Translations under genes and position numbers: made by a program
Part shown: positions 16,520 to 27,547 of the stretch, one piece after another
Numbering within the stretch: position 1 is the first letter of the stretch
How the letters are laid out: each line of letters opens with the position of its first letter
Notes under the pieces: model-generated
Told to the model about the DNA's origin: nothing
The model's database searches: none
The model's input: only the letters and a program-made list of their open reading frames with translations
Origin: Bradyrhizobium sp. 186
GTDB taxonomy: Bacteria > Pseudomonadota > Alphaproteobacteria > Rhizobiales > Xanthobacteraceae
NCBI RefSeq assembly: GCF_023101685.1
Contig: NZ_CP082164.1
Coordinates: 124,001 to 188,000, forward strand
DNA: 64,000 bases
Direction: 5' to 3'

Positions 16520-18355
16520 ATGGCCGCCACGACGAATGGCAAGGGCGACGGCGCTCCCGCCACCAACGGAAAAGCCTACCCGATCGAAGATCACACCTAT
16601 GACGTGGTTGTGGTCGGCGCCGGTGGCGCGGGCCTGCGCGCCGTGGTCGGTTGCAGCGAGGCCGGCCTGCGCACCGCCTGCATCACAAAGGTGTTTCCGA
16701 CCCGCTCGCACACGGTCGCAGCGCAAGGCGGCATCTCCGCCTCGCTCGGCAACATGCACAAGGACGACTGGCGCTGGCACATGTACGACACCGTGAAGGG
16801 GTCGGACTGGCTGGGGGACCAGGACGCGATCGAATACATGGTGCGCAACGCGCCCGATGCGGTCTACGAGCTTGAGCATTGGGGCGTGCCGTTCTCGCGC
16901 ACCGAGGACGGCAAGATCTATCAGCGCCCGTTCGGCGGCATGACCCTGGACTTTGGCAAGGGCCAGGCGCAGCGCACCTGCGCCGCCGCCGACCGCACCG
17001 GCCACGCCATGCTGCACACGATGTACGGCCAGTCGCTGCGTCACGCGGCCGAGTTCTTCATCGAGTTCTTCGCCATCGACCTGATCATGGACGACCAGGG
17101 CGCCTGCCGCGGCGTAATCGCGCTCAAGCTCGACGACGGCACGCTGCATCGCTTCCGCGCCCAGACCACGATTCTTGCGACCGGCGGCTATGGCCGCGCC
17201 TACGCCTCCTGCACCTCGGCGCATACCTGCACCGGCGACGGCGGCGGCATGGTGCTGCGCGCCGGCCTGCCGCTCCAGGACATGGAGTTCGTGCAGTTCC
17301 ACCCGACCGGCATCTACGGCTCAGGCTGCCTCGTCACCGAAGGCGCGCGCGGCGAAGGCGGCTATCTCGTCAACGCCGAGGGCGAGCGCTTCATGGAGCG
17401 CTATGCGCCGTCGGCGAAGGACCTCGCATCGCGCGACGTCGTCTCGCGGGCCATGACCATCGAGATCCGCGAAGGCCGCGGCGTCGGCAAGAAGAAGGAC
17501 CACATCTTTCTGCATCTTGATCACCTCGATCCGAAGGTGCTGGCCGAGCGGCTGCCGGGCATCTCCGAATCCGCCAAGATCTTCGCCAATGTCGACGTGA
17601 CGCGCGAGCCGATCCCGATCGTGCCGACCGTGCACTACAACATGGGCGGCATCCCGACGAATTATCACGGCGAGGTTCTGACCAAGCGCGACGGCGACGA
17701 CAACGCCACCATCCCCGGCCTGATGGCGCTGGGCGAAGCGGCCTGCGTCTCCGTGCACGGCGCCAACCGCCTCGGCTCCAACTCGCTGATCGATCTCGTG
17801 GTGTTCGGCCGCGCAGCTGCGCTGCGCTGCGCCGAGAAGCTCACCGCCAACGCCGAGCAGCCGGAGCTGCCGGCGGACTCGGCGGAGAAGTCGTTGTCCC
17901 GTCTCGACCATTACCGCTACGCCTCCGGCGGTACGCCGACCGCGAAGCTGCGCGAAGGCATGCAGCACGTGATGCAGAACAACTGCGCCGTATTCCGCAC
18001 CGGCGACATCCTGAGCGAAGGCCAGAACCTGATCGAGAAGGTCCACGGCGGCATCACCGATATCGCGGTGTCCGACCGCTCGCTGGTGTGGAATTCCGAC
18101 CTCGTCGAGACGCTGGAGTTCGACAATCTGATCTCGCAGGCGGTGGTGACGATGAACTCGGCCGCCAACCGCACCGAGAGCCGCGGCGCCCATGCGCGCG
18201 AGGATTTTGCCGACCGCGACGACAAGAGCTGGATGAAGCACACGCTGGCCTGGCTCGATGGCGCCGGCAAGGTCAAGATCGAGTACCGTCCGGTTCACGA
18301 CTACACCATGACCAACGACGTGCAGTACATCCCGCCGAAAGCGCGCGTGTACTGA
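16520..18355 (+). CDS. sdhA: Succinate dehydrogenase flavoprotein subunit
   Basis: 611 residues. It oxidises succinate to fumarate at a covalently bound FAD. The FAD dinucleotide motif is [12 protein letters not shown]; the flavinylated His is in [11 protein letters not shown]; catalytic segments include [31 protein letters not shown] and the C-terminal [21 protein letters not shown]. The C terminus ends in YIPPKARVY, as usual. The length is normal. Confidence 0.97.
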   Translation: MAATTNGKGDGAPATNGKAYPIEDHTYDVVVVGAGGAGLRAVVGCSEAGLRTACITKVFPTRSHTVAAQGGISASLGNMHKDDWRWHMYDTVKGSDWLGDQDAIEYMVRNAPDAVYELEHWGVPFSRTEDGKIYQRPFGGMTLDFGKGQAQRTCAAADRTGHAMLHTMYGQSLRHAAEFFIEFFAIDLIMDDQGACRGVIALKLDDGTLHRFRAQTTILATGGYGRAYASCTSAHTCTGDGGGMVLRAGLPLQDMEFVQFHPTGIYGSGCLVTEGARGEGGYLVNAEGERFMERYAPSAKDLASRDVVSRAMTIEIREGRGVGKKKDHIFLHLDHLDPKVLAERLPGISESAKIFANVDVTREPIPIVPTVHYNMGGIPTNYHGEVLTKRDGDDNATIPGLMALGEAACVSVHGANRLGSNSLIDLVVFGRAAALRCAEKLTANAEQPELPADSAEKSLSRLDHYRYASGGTPTAKLREGMQHVMQNNCAVFRTGDILSEGQNLIEKVHGGITDIAVSDRSLVWNSDLVETLEFDNLISQAVVTMNSAANRTESRGAHAREDFADRDDKSWMKHTLAWLDGAGKVKIEYRPVHDYTMTNDVQYIPPKARVY

Positions 18356-18380
18356 TCGAACAGCGAAGGCCTTATCGAAA

Positions 18381-19163
18381 ATGGTTGAATTCGCACTTCC
18401 GAAGAACTCCAGGATCACCGGCGGCAAGACCTGGCCGAAGCCCGCGGGCGCGGCAGAGGTTCGTGAATTCCGCGTCTATCGCTGGAATCCGGACGACGGC
18501 AAGAATCCGAGCGTCGACACCTATTACGTCGACACCAATGATTGCGGTCCGATGGTGCTGGACGGCCTGATCTGGATCAAGAATCACATCGACCCGTCGC
18601 TGACCTTCCGCCGCTCCTGCCGCGAAGGCGTCTGCGGCTCCTGTGCCATGAACATCGACGGCCAGAACACGCTGGCCTGCACCCGTTCGATGCACGACGT
18701 GAAAGACGGCGCGGTGAAGATCAACCCGCTGCCGCACCAGCCGGTGGTGAAGGATCTCGTCCCCGACCTCACCAATTTCTACGCGCAATACGCCTCGGTC
18801 GAGCCGTGGCTGAAGACGACCTCGCCGACGCCGCAGAAGGAATGGCGCCAGAGCCACGAGGACCGCGAGAAGCTCGACGGCCTCTACGAGTGCATCCTCT
18901 GCGCCTGCTGCTCGACCTCGTGCCCGAGCTACTGGTGGAACAGCGAACGCTATCTCGGTCCCGCCGCACTGCTCCAGGCCAACCGCTGGGTCTCCGACTC
19001 CCGCGACGAGGCCACCGGCGAGCGGCTCGACAATCTCGAGGACCCGTTCCGGCTCTACCGCTGCCACACCATCATGAACTGCGCAAAAGCCTGCCCGAAG
19101 GGTCTCAACCCGGCCGAAGCCATCGCGGAGCTCAAGCTCAAGATGGTCGAGCGCCAGATTTAG
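18381..19163 (+). CDS. sdhB: Succinate dehydrogenase iron-sulfur subunit
   Basis: 260 residues. It carries electrons from FAD to ubiquinone through three clusters. The [2Fe-2S] cysteines are in [16 protein letters not shown] with the following TLAC; the [4Fe-4S] set is in [16 protein letters not shown]; the [3Fe-4S]/[4Fe-4S] set is in [17 protein letters not shown]. It is the last gene of sdhCDAB, 25 bp after sdhA, and is followed by a GC-rich hairpin. Confidence 0.97.
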   Translation: MVEFALPKNSRITGGKTWPKPAGAAEVREFRVYRWNPDDGKNPSVDTYYVDTNDCGPMVLDGLIWIKNHIDPSLTFRRSCREGVCGSCAMNIDGQNTLACTRSMHDVKDGAVKINPLPHQPVVKDLVPDLTNFYAQYASVEPWLKTTSPTPQKEWRQSHEDREKLDGLYECILCACCSTSCPSYWWNSERYLGPAALLQANRWVSDSRDEATGERLDNLEDPFRLYRCHTIMNCAKACPKGLNPAEAIAELKLKMVERQI

Positions 19164-19182
19164 ACGCCATTCACGCTGCGAT

Positions 19183-19202
19183 CCCCGGCCGAGCGGCCGG
19201 GG
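19183..19202 (+). terminator. Probable terminator of sdhCDAB
   Basis: An 8-bp perfect GC stem, CCCCGGCC with GGCCGGGG, has a GAGC loop and is followed by TATTCT. It lies 19 bp after the sdhB stop. Confidence 0.7.
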
Positions 19203-19353
19203 TATTCTACAGTCGGCGCCATTTTGAGTAGAATTGTTCTCCGACCCGCGCAACGCGCGAATCCACGGATTGCAACCCCTGGTTCCCGGCATAAGATGCT
19301 TCCTTCCCTGCGCGAAATTCAAGTAAGCTCTCCGGTTAGGGACCGGAACAACT

Positions 19354-21507
19354 GTGCAGGGCGCGCAACGCAACTCGCTAAGGCTTTTGCAGTGGATGAT
19401 GGCCGCATCCCTGGCGCTGCCGATTGCGCTGTTCGCCATCGCCTCCACGACCTCCTACACCTCGACCAGGGACATCGCCGACCGCGAGATCGAGCGCACA
19501 CTCGATGTCGCGCATGAGCACGCGCTCAAGGTGTTCGAGACGATTGACCGCAGCCTCGCCGAACTCAACGAGGTCGTGCGCGGCCTCCCCGACGACGTCA
19601 TCCGCTCGCGCGAACCTGTGCTGCACCGCCGCCTGAAGCGGCTGACCGACTCGCTGCCGCAGCTCAAATCGGCCTGGATCTTCGATGCGGACGGAAAGTC
19701 GCTGGTCAACAGTCTCGCCTCTCCGCCGCCGGAATTGAGCTTCGCAGACCGCGATTACTTCTATGCCCATGTCGACCAGAACATCGGCACGTTCATCGGC
19801 GCCTCGCTGGCGCCGCGTGCGCCTTATCAGGGAGCGCGCTTCTTTGGCGTGAGTCGCCGCCGCGACCGCGACGATGGCAGCTTCATCGGCGTGATCCAGG
19901 CCTCCGTCCTGCCGGAATATTTCGAGAGCTTCTACGCCAGGATCGGCTCCGATCCCGGCAGCTTCTTCGCGATGGGGCGCAGCGACGGCGTGGTGCTGGC
20001 GCATTTCCCGCGGCTCGACCGGGAGATCCGGCTCGATCCCAGCGGACCGGTCGGGCAGAAGATCGCAGCCAACCCCGAGCACGGCCTCATCACCGTTGCC
20101 TGGCCGTCGGACGGGACCGAGCGGCGCATCGGCTACAGGCGCATCGCCGAATATCCGATCTATGTCAGCGCCGGGCTCGAGACCTCGGCGATCCGCGCCC
20201 GCTGGTTCGCCACCATGGGCCAGCATCTGGTGTTCGGCATACCCGCCACCGCGCTGCTGTTTCTCCTGCTGGCGCTGGCGTTCCGGCGCACCCAGCATCT
20301 CCAGGCCGAAGCCGCACGGCGACGCGAGGCCGAAGAAGCGCTTAAGCACAGCCAGCGCCTGGAGGCGCTCGGACAGCTCACCGGCGGCGTCGCGCACGAC
20401 TTCAACAACCTTCTGACCGTGATCCGCGCCTCCGTCGACCTGTTGAACCGGCCGCAGCTGAGCGAGGAGCGGCGGCAGCGCTACATCACCGCGATCGCGG
20501 ATGCGGTCGCCCGCGCCGCCAAGCTGACCTCGCAACTCCTTGCCTTTGCGCGGCGCCAGACCCTGAAGCCGGAGGCGTTCGACATCGGCGAACGGATGCA
20601 ATCGCTGCACGACATGCTTGCGACGCTGTTGGGACCGGCGATCGAGATCGCCACGCGGCTGCCGGCGGAGCCCTGCCTCGTCAACGCCGACGCCGGCCAG
20701 TTCGAGACGGCACTGATCAACATGGCGACCAATGCGCGCGATGCCATGCAGGGCAAAGGCAGGATCACCTTCTCGGTGCAGCCGGCGACAACCGTCCCGG
20801 ACACGCTGGCACACCGCACAGGCAGCCATATCTCGGGTAGCAATGGCTTCGTCAGCGTCGCCGTCAGCGACACCGGCGTCGGCATTCCCGCAGGCCGCAT
20901 CGGACGCATCTTCGAACCGTTCTTCACGACCAAGCAGGTCGGTCACGGCACCGGCCTCGGCCTGTCGCAGGTGTTCGGCTTCGCCCGGCAGTCCGGCGGC
21001 GAGGTGACGGTTGAGAGTGAAGTGGGGCAGGGCAGCACGTTCTCGCTCTATCTGCCGCGCGTACCGCCGGACCTGCTGCCGCAGCGGCAAGCGCCGCATA
21101 CGGCGCCGGCCGTCGCCGGCAGCGGCATGTCTGTGCTGGTGGTCGAGGACAATATCGAGCTCGCCAATTTCGCCGCCGACGGCCTCACCGAGCTCGGCTA
21201 CAGCGTCACGCTGGTCGATAATGCGACCGATGCGCTGGCTGAGTTGGTCGTGGACGCGGATCGCTTCGACGTCATGTTCTCGGATATCGTCATGCCGGGC
21301 ATGACCGGGCTCGATCTCGCGCAGGCGATCCGCGATCGCGGCATCGGCGTGCCGGTCGTGCTTACCACCGGCTACAGCGAAGCGCTGTCCCAGGACGGCA
21401 ACCTCGATTTCGAGCTTGTGCAAAAGCCCTACGCGATCGATCAGCTGTCGCGCGTCCTGCACCGGGTCGCACGGCTCCGCCCGGTGCGTGACGGCGCCGC
21501 CGAATGA
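19354..21507 (+). CDS. Membrane hybrid histidine kinase with periplasmic sensor domain and receiver
   Basis: 717 residues starting at GTG 19354. Helix 1 (about 15-35) and helix 2 (about 290-310, VFGIPATALLFLLLALAF) flank a periplasmic domain of about 250 residues with a dCache/CHASE-like look (RDYFYAHVDQNIGTFIG, SRRRDRDDGSFIGVIQAS). HisKA follows with phospho-acceptor His348 in GGVAHDFNNLLT, then an HATPase with N box NMATNARDAM, G1 DTGVGIP and G2 HGTGLGLSQV. A C-terminal receiver (about 592-710) has phospho-acceptor Asp644 in FSDIVMPGMTG. No separate response regulator is adjacent, so the output is unknown. Confidence 0.9.
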   Translation: MQGAQRNSLRLLQWMMAASLALPIALFAIASTTSYTSTRDIADREIERTLDVAHEHALKVFETIDRSLAELNEVVRGLPDDVIRSREPVLHRRLKRLTDSLPQLKSAWIFDADGKSLVNSLASPPPELSFADRDYFYAHVDQNIGTFIGASLAPRAPYQGARFFGVSRRRDRDDGSFIGVIQASVLPEYFESFYARIGSDPGSFFAMGRSDGVVLAHFPRLDREIRLDPSGPVGQKIAANPEHGLITVAWPSDGTERRIGYRRIAEYPIYVSAGLETSAIRARWFATMGQHLVFGIPATALLFLLLALAFRRTQHLQAEAARRREAEEALKHSQRLEALGQLTGGVAHDFNNLLTVIRASVDLLNRPQLSEERRQRYITAIADAVARAAKLTSQLLAFARRQTLKPEAFDIGERMQSLHDMLATLLGPAIEIATRLPAEPCLVNADAGQFETALINMATNARDAMQGKGRITFSVQPATTVPDTLAHRTGSHISGSNGFVSVAVSDTGVGIPAGRIGRIFEPFFTTKQVGHGTGLGLSQVFGFARQSGGEVTVESEVGQGSTFSLYLPRVPPDLLPQRQAPHTAPAVAGSGMSVLVVEDNIELANFAADGLTELGYSVTLVDNATDALAELVVDADRFDVMFSDIVMPGMTGLDLAQAIRDRGIGVPVVLTTGYSEALSQDGNLDFELVQKPYAIDQLSRVLHRVARLRPVRDGAAE

Positions 21508-21560
21508 ACCGGCATTCGGAACCGCTAGGAACCGTTTGATTTCTCTTGCGTTATTCGCCC

Positions 21561-23519
21561 ATGCAAAAGCCGGACGGAAAGCGCGAGCAGGGCAAGAAGC
21601 CGCCCATTGTCGAAATCGTCGGCGAAAGCGGCGACGAGGTGGCTCCGCCGCCGCCCGAGTTGGTCGAGCCTGACCCCGAACTCTCGCCCGAGGAGGCCGA
21701 GCAGGCGCGCAAGGACTATCTGCTGACGCGCTTCTGGATCAGCGCCCGCGGCTTCTGGGGCCGCAAGGGCGATGGTGTCGCCTGGCCGTTCTCGATCGGC
21801 CTCGGCGTGCTGATCGTCCTGACCCTCGGCTTCCAGTACGGCATCAATGTCTGGAATCGCGCGATCTTTGACGCGATCGAGAAACGCGATGCGACGGCCG
21901 TCTTCCATCTCTCTGCGGTATTCTTTCCGCTCGCGATCGGCAGTGTCGTGCTCGGCGTGGCGCAGGTGTTCGCGCGCATGGGCATCCAGCGGCGCTGGCG
22001 GGCTTGGCTCACCGCCAGCGTGCTGACGCGCTGGCTCGGCAATGGCCGCTACTACCAGCTCAACCTCGTCGGCGGCGACCACAAGAACCCCGAATCCCGG
22101 ATCGCGGAGGATCTGCGCGTTGCGACCGACGCGCCGGTCGATTTTCTCGCCGGTGTGACCTCGGCGCTGTTGTCGGCCGTGACCTTCATCGTCGTGCTCT
22201 GGACCATCGGCGGCGCGCTCACGGTCACGCTTGCGGGATCGGTGATCACCATTCCCGGCTTTCTCGTGATCGCCGCGATCCTCTACGCCGCCATCGCATC
22301 CAGCTCGATCCTGGTGATCGGCCGGCGCTTCGTCCAGGTCTCCGAGGACAAGAACCAGGCCGAGGCCGAGTTCCGCTACACGCTGACGCGCGTGCGCGAG
22401 AACGGCGAGAGCATCGCCCTGCTCGGCGGCGAGGAAGAAGAACGCGATGGCATCGACCGCAACTTCACCAGCGTGTTGCGGCAATGGGCGCGACTGGCCG
22501 GCCAGCACATGCGCACCACACTTGTGTCGCAGGGCTCGGGCCTCGTTGCACCGGTCGTGCCTTTGCTGCTCTGCGCGCCAAAATTCCTCGACGGCAGCAT
22601 GTCGCTCGGGCAGGTGATGCAGGCGGCCTCCGCCTTCACCATCGTGCAGAGCGCGTTCGGCTGGCTGGTCGACAATTATCCGCGGCTTGCCGACTGGAAT
22701 GCCTGCGCCCGCCGTATCGCCTCGCTGATGATGTCGCTGGATGGCCTCGAGCGCGCTGAACAGGGCGATGGCCTCGGTCGCATCAAGCGCGGCGAGACCA
22801 ACAATGACGCGATGCTGGAGATGAAGGATCTCTCCGTCACGCTCGATGACGGTACCGCCGTGGTCGGTGAGACCGAGGTGGTGATCGAGCCCGGCGAGCG
22901 GCTGCTGGTCGCCGGCGAATCCGGCACCGGCAAGAGCACGCTGGTGCGCGCCATCGCTGGCCTGTGGCCATGGGGCGGCGGCAGCGTCAATTTCCATCCC
23001 GACCGGCGGCTGTTCATGCTTCCGCAGCGGCCCTACGTGCCCTCCGGGTCCTTGCGCCGCGCGGTCGCCTATCCCGGCGCGAAAGAAGATTGGACCATCG
23101 AGGAGATCGGCGAAGCCCTGCACAAGGTCGGCCTGGACCATCTCAAGGAGAAGATCGAGGAGGAGGGTCCGTGGGACCAGACTCTGTCCGGCGGCGAGAA
23201 GCAGCGCCTCGCGTTTGCGCGGCTGTTGCTGCACCACCCCGACATCGTCGTGCTCGACGAGGCCACCTCGGCGCTCGACGAGAAGAGCCAGGAAAAGATG
23301 ATGAAGATAGTCACCGACGAACTGCCGAAGGCGACCATCGTCAGCGTCGCGCACCGCGCCGAGCTGGAAGCCTTCCACAGCCGCAAGATCGTGCTGGAGC
23401 GGCGCAAGGGCGGGGCAAAGCTGGTCAGCGACATCGACCTGATCCCGCGCAAGGGCAAGCGCAAGCTGCTCGGCCGCTTCCTGCGCCAGCGCAAGCCGGC
23501 GCCGAAAAAGGCGGCGTGA
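21561..23519 (+). CDS. SbmA/BacA-like ABC transporter, fused membrane and ATPase domains
   Basis: 652 residues. The N-terminal 60 residues are charged and Pro-rich. The membrane domain (about 80-380) is of the ABC_membrane_2 type found in YddA, SbmA/BacA and eukaryotic ABCD proteins. The ATPase domain has Walker A VAGESGTGKSTLVRA, signature LSGGEKQRLAFARLL, and Walker B IVVLDEATSALDE. BacA relatives import peptides and affect very-long-chain fatty acids in rhizobia, but this protein has an ATPase domain that BacA lacks, so its cargo is not known. ATG 21561 is chosen over an in-frame TTG at 21546. The C terminus is very basic. Confidence 0.87.
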   Translation: MQKPDGKREQGKKPPIVEIVGESGDEVAPPPPELVEPDPELSPEEAEQARKDYLLTRFWISARGFWGRKGDGVAWPFSIGLGVLIVLTLGFQYGINVWNRAIFDAIEKRDATAVFHLSAVFFPLAIGSVVLGVAQVFARMGIQRRWRAWLTASVLTRWLGNGRYYQLNLVGGDHKNPESRIAEDLRVATDAPVDFLAGVTSALLSAVTFIVVLWTIGGALTVTLAGSVITIPGFLVIAAILYAAIASSSILVIGRRFVQVSEDKNQAEAEFRYTLTRVRENGESIALLGGEEEERDGIDRNFTSVLRQWARLAGQHMRTTLVSQGSGLVAPVVPLLLCAPKFLDGSMSLGQVMQAASAFTIVQSAFGWLVDNYPRLADWNACARRIASLMMSLDGLERAEQGDGLGRIKRGETNNDAMLEMKDLSVTLDDGTAVVGETEVVIEPGERLLVAGESGTGKSTLVRAIAGLWPWGGGSVNFHPDRRLFMLPQRPYVPSGSLRRAVAYPGAKEDWTIEEIGEALHKVGLDHLKEKIEEEGPWDQTLSGGEKQRLAFARLLLHHPDIVVLDEATSALDEKSQEKMMKIVTDELPKATIVSVAHRAELEAFHSRKIVLERRKGGAKLVSDIDLIPRKGKRKLLGRFLRQRKPAPKKAA

Positions 23520-23623
23520 GGCGTAGCAAGGCGCGCACGCGGGCGAGATTTTCTCTTCGTCGTCCCGGCGTGCTCGAGGACAGGCCTTCATTTCTTCAAA
23601 TTGCGCCGCAATTGATGTATCCA

Positions 23624-23670
23624 GATAGGCCAATGGTCACGCTGTGATGGCACAACGAGTTTGGCCTATC
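23624..23670 (+). promoter_or_regulatory. 10-bp inverted repeat upstream of sppA
   Basis: GATAGGCCAA (23624-23633) and TTGGCCTATC (23661-23670) are a perfect inverted repeat separated by 27 nt and ending 16 bp before the sppA start. The left arm is identical to the ten bases at 15531-15540 before sdhC. It is either a hairpin in the 5' leader or a two-site operator. Confidence 0.55.
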
Positions 23671-23686
23671 ATTTGGAGATATTCCG

Positions 23687-24667
23687 ATGTCGCTCGATTC
23701 TGACATCATCGTCGATCGCCGCAGGATCCGCCGCAAGCTGACCTTCTGGCGCGTGATGGCGGCGCTGATCGCGATCACGGCGATTGCGAGCTTTGCCCTG
23801 ATCGCGACGCCCGGCGCGCGCGGCACGTTCGCATCCGCCGGATCGATCGCGCGCGTCCAGATCGACGGCCTGATCCGCAGCGATTCCGATCGCACGCAGG
23901 CGCTGGAGCGGCTCGAGAATTCGCAGGCCGCCGCCGTCATCGTCCACATCAACTCGCCGGGCGGCACCACCGCCGGCTCCGAGCAGCTCTACGATTCGCT
24001 GACGCGGCTGAAGGCGAAGAAGCCGCTCGTCGTCGTGGTCGAAGGTCTCGCCGCCTCCGGCGGCTACATCACCGCGATCGCCAGCGATCACATTGTCGCC
24101 CAGCAGAGCTCGCTGGTCGGCTCGATCGGCGTGCTGTTCCAGTTTCCCAACGTCACCGAGCTCCTGAAGACCGTCGGCGTCAAGGTCGAGGAGGTGAAGT
24201 CCTCCCCGCTGAAGGCCGCGCCCAACGGTTTCGAGCCGACCAGCCCCGAAGCGCGCGCCGCGCTCGACGCACTGGTGAAGGACTCCTACGCCTGGTTCAA
24301 GGGATTGGTGAAGGATCGGCGTGGCATGGATGACACGCAGCTCGAAAAAGTCGTCGATGGTCGCGTCTTCACCGGACGTCAGGCGATCGATCTCAAGCTG
24401 ATCGATCAGATCGGCGACGAGAAGACGGCCGTGACCTGGCTGGTCGAGCAGAAGGGCGTCAAGAAGGGCCTTCCGGTCCGCGATTACAAGCTTCAACCCC
24501 GTTTCAGCGACCTGCCGTTCCTCAAGACGGCTGCTGCCGTCACACTGGAAGCGCTTGGTTTAGGCTCGATTGCGCATCAGATCGGCCAAACCGGCGTCGT
24601 CCAGGCGGTCGATCGCTTCGGAATGGATGGAATGCTGGCCTTGTGGCAGCCGGCAGCGTCGAATTGA
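23687..24667 (+). CDS. sppA: Signal peptide peptidase SppA-type (S49) inner-membrane protease
   Basis: 326 residues, the short SppA form. One membrane anchor lies at about residues 22-42 (VMAALIAITAIASFALIA). The S49 domain has VIVHINSPGGTTAGSEQLYDSL, the nucleophile Ser124 in GLAASGGYITA, and the general-base Lys region GVKVEEVKSSPLKAAPNGFEP. It degrades cleaved signal peptides and other membrane peptides at the periplasmic face. It is followed by ihfB after a 172-bp gap. Confidence 0.92.
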   Translation: MSLDSDIIVDRRRIRRKLTFWRVMAALIAITAIASFALIATPGARGTFASAGSIARVQIDGLIRSDSDRTQALERLENSQAAAVIVHINSPGGTTAGSEQLYDSLTRLKAKKPLVVVVEGLAASGGYITAIASDHIVAQQSSLVGSIGVLFQFPNVTELLKTVGVKVEEVKSSPLKAAPNGFEPTSPEARAALDALVKDSYAWFKGLVKDRRGMDDTQLEKVVDGRVFTGRQAIDLKLIDQIGDEKTAVTWLVEQKGVKKGLPVRDYKLQPRFSDLPFLKTAAAVTLEALGLGSIAHQIGQTGVVQAVDRFGMDGMLALWQPAASN

Positions 24668-24761
24668 CCGGAACCGGGCGAGCGCCTGATCTTTTTCCCG
24701 TCCCGCGGGTATTTGGCCAGCCCCTTTTTTCGGCATTTGTCACGCATTTTCACGCCGCTCA

Positions 24762-24797
24762 ACCTTGATTTAGCGTCTTGACAGATCAAGGTATTTT
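24762..24797 (+). promoter_or_regulatory. Dyad and IHF-like site in the ihfB leader
   Basis: ACCTTGAT (24762-24769) and ATCAAGGT (24785-24792) are a perfect 8-bp inverted repeat with a TTGACA-like stretch between them (TTGACAG at 24779-24785). The segment GATCAAGGTATTT (24784-24796) differs from the IHF consensus WATCAANNNNTTR only at its two ends. This would fit autoregulation of ihfB. Confidence 0.45.
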
Positions 24798-24839
24798 CAC
24801 GGAAATGGTCATCCGCACGCTCCCGGGTCCTATCTCTCG

Positions 24840-25145
24840 ATGATCAAATCCGAACTTGTTCAGCATATCGCCGAGCACAACCCGCATCTGTACCAGCGGG
24901 ATGTCGAGAACATTGTGAATGCGATTCTCGAAGAGATCGTAGCGGCCCTCGCGCGCGGTGACCGCGTCGAGTTGCGCGGCTTCGGTGCCTTCTCGGTGAA
25001 GCATCGCCCTGCACGCGCCGGACGCAATCCGCGCACCGGCGCCCATGTTCCCGTCGACCAGAAGAGCGTTCCGTTCTTCAAGACCGGCAAGGAAATGCGC
25101 GAGCGGCTGAATCGCGACCATCCGGATCCCGGCGCGCCAGACTGA
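24840..25145 (+). CDS. ihfB: Integration host factor subunit beta
   Basis: 101 residues, a DNA-bending HU/IHF-family protein that pairs with IHF-alpha. [27 protein letters not shown] is the IhfB N terminus; the DNA-contacting arm carries [30 protein letters not shown] with the Pro at the tip. The length is right for IhfB. It follows sppA, as in many alphaproteobacteria, and precedes a LapA-domain gene. Confidence 0.95.
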   Translation: MIKSELVQHIAEHNPHLYQRDVENIVNAILEEIVAALARGDRVELRGFGAFSVKHRPARAGRNPRTGAHVPVDQKSVPFFKTGKEMRERLNRDHPDPGAPD

Positions 25146-25214
25146 GGCCGGCGTCAGGATTTCCAACGGCCGCGTGGAGCGGCCGGAAGCTTGATTCAAG
25201 GCGGGCGAAGCGAG

Positions 25215-25607
25215 ATGCGAAAGTTCCTGACCGCGCTGGTCGTGATTCCGCTGGGCCTGCTCCTGGTGGTTTTCGCCGTCGCCAACCGGCATTTCGTTAC
25301 CGTCTCCTTTGACCCCTTCAACTCGACCGATGCGTTACTGTCCCGCTCGGTGCCGCTGTTCCTGCTCCTGATCCTGGTAGCCGCGCTGGGTGTCCTGGCC
25401 GGCGGCTCTGCCGTCTGGTTCGGCCAACGACACTGGCGGCGCGCGGCGCGCCGGCATGAGGCGGATGCGCGCACCGCCAGGGCCGAGCTGGCTGATCTAC
25501 GGGCCTCGACGACCCCGGCGCGGCCGGATCCGCAGCGCCTTCCAGCCCCCTCCGGGATCGGCCTTTACGGGCCCATCGGGCGAGACAAGCAGCGCGCGAC
25601 GTTGTAG
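25215..25607 (+). CDS. LapA-domain (DUF1049) membrane protein
   Basis: 130 residues with two membrane helices (about 5-22 and 42-62) in the lipopolysaccharide assembly protein A pattern: FLTALVVIPLGLLLVVFAVANRHFVTVSFDPF then PLFLLLILVAALGVLAGGSAVWFGQRHWRR, followed by a basic helical tail. In enterobacteria LapA helps control LpxC turnover; whether this applies here is not shown. ATG 25215 is the first Met before helix 1. It sits between ihfB and trpF. Confidence 0.8.
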   Translation: MRKFLTALVVIPLGLLLVVFAVANRHFVTVSFDPFNSTDALLSRSVPLFLLLILVAALGVLAGGSAVWFGQRHWRRAARRHEADARTARAELADLRASTTPARPDPQRLPAPSGIGLYGPIGRDKQRATL

Positions 25608-25639
25608 AAGCGGCCGCAACCAAAAGCCCTGTTTTCCAG

Positions 25640-25653
25640 CCGCGGGCCCGCGG
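25640..25653 (+). promoter_or_regulatory. 14-bp perfect palindrome before trpF
   Basis: CCGCGGGCCCGCGG lies 20 bp upstream of the trpF start. It may be a hairpin in the transcript coming from the upstream gene, or a chance GC palindrome. No leader peptide with tandem Trp codons is visible here. Confidence 0.35.
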
Positions 25654-25673
25654 CCTCCATTTGCTTTGAGCCC

Positions 25674-26329
25674 ATGTCCCTGCTCGTCAAAATCTGCGGC
25701 CTGTCCACGCGCGAGACGCTCGAAGCGGCGCTCGACGCGGGTGCCGACATGGTGGGGTTCGTGTTCTTTCCGCCGTCGCCGCGGCATCTGTCGCTGGACC
25801 TGGGACGCGAGCTCGGCCGGCAGGTGAAGCGGCGCGCGCTCAAGGTGGCGCTCAGCGTCGATGCCGACGACGCCACCCTCGAAAATATCGTGGACGCGCT
25901 GTCGCCCGACATCCTCCAGCTTCACGGCAAGGAGAGCGTGGCGCGGCTGCGCGACATCAAGCAGAGGTTCGGCCGGCCGGTGATGAAGGCGGTGCCGGTC
26001 GAGACGGCAGTCGAGCTCGCCGTGCTGCCCGGCTATGCCGCGGTCGCCGACCGCATCCTGTTCGACGCGCGCGCGCCGAAAGACGCGACCCGGCCTGGCG
26101 GCCTCGGAGCGCCCTTCGACTGGCATCTGCTCGAAAACCTCGAGCTATCGCTTCCGTACATGGTCTCGGGTGGACTTGATGCCCAGAACGTCGCCGAGGC
26201 TGTTCGCCTCACCCGTGCCGGCGGCGTCGACGTGTCCTCCGGCGTCGAGGGCGCCCCGGGCGTGAAGGATCCGGAGCTGATCAACGCCTTCATTCGCGCC
26301 GCGCGCGCCCCGCAAGAGTTGAGCGTCCG

Positions 26330-26333
<4 letters not shown>
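25674..26333 (+). CDS. trpF: Phosphoribosylanthranilate isomerase
   Basis: 219 residues, TIM barrel, third step of the tryptophan branch (Amadori rearrangement of phosphoribosylanthranilate). The catalytic Cys is in [28 protein letters not shown]; the catalytic Asp in [17 protein letters not shown]; the phosphate site in [14 protein letters not shown] and [16 protein letters not shown]. Its stop overlaps the trpB start (ATGA). The trpF-trpB-trpA order is standard for alphaproteobacteria. Confidence 0.96.

Positions 26334-27543
<1,210 letters not shown>

Positions 27544-27547
<4 letters not shown>

Noticed and set aside
19378..21462. Long minus-strand open frame opposite the hybrid kinase
   Set aside because: Antisense shadow without any recognisable domain; the plus strand has complete kinase and receiver motifs.
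21525..23633. Long minus-strand open frame opposite the ABC transporter
   Set aside because: Same reason: no domain, shadow composition, while the plus strand has intact Walker motifs.
25640..25673. A trp attenuator before trpF
   Set aside because: Only a single GC palindrome is present. There is no leader peptide with tandem Trp codons and no competing hairpin.
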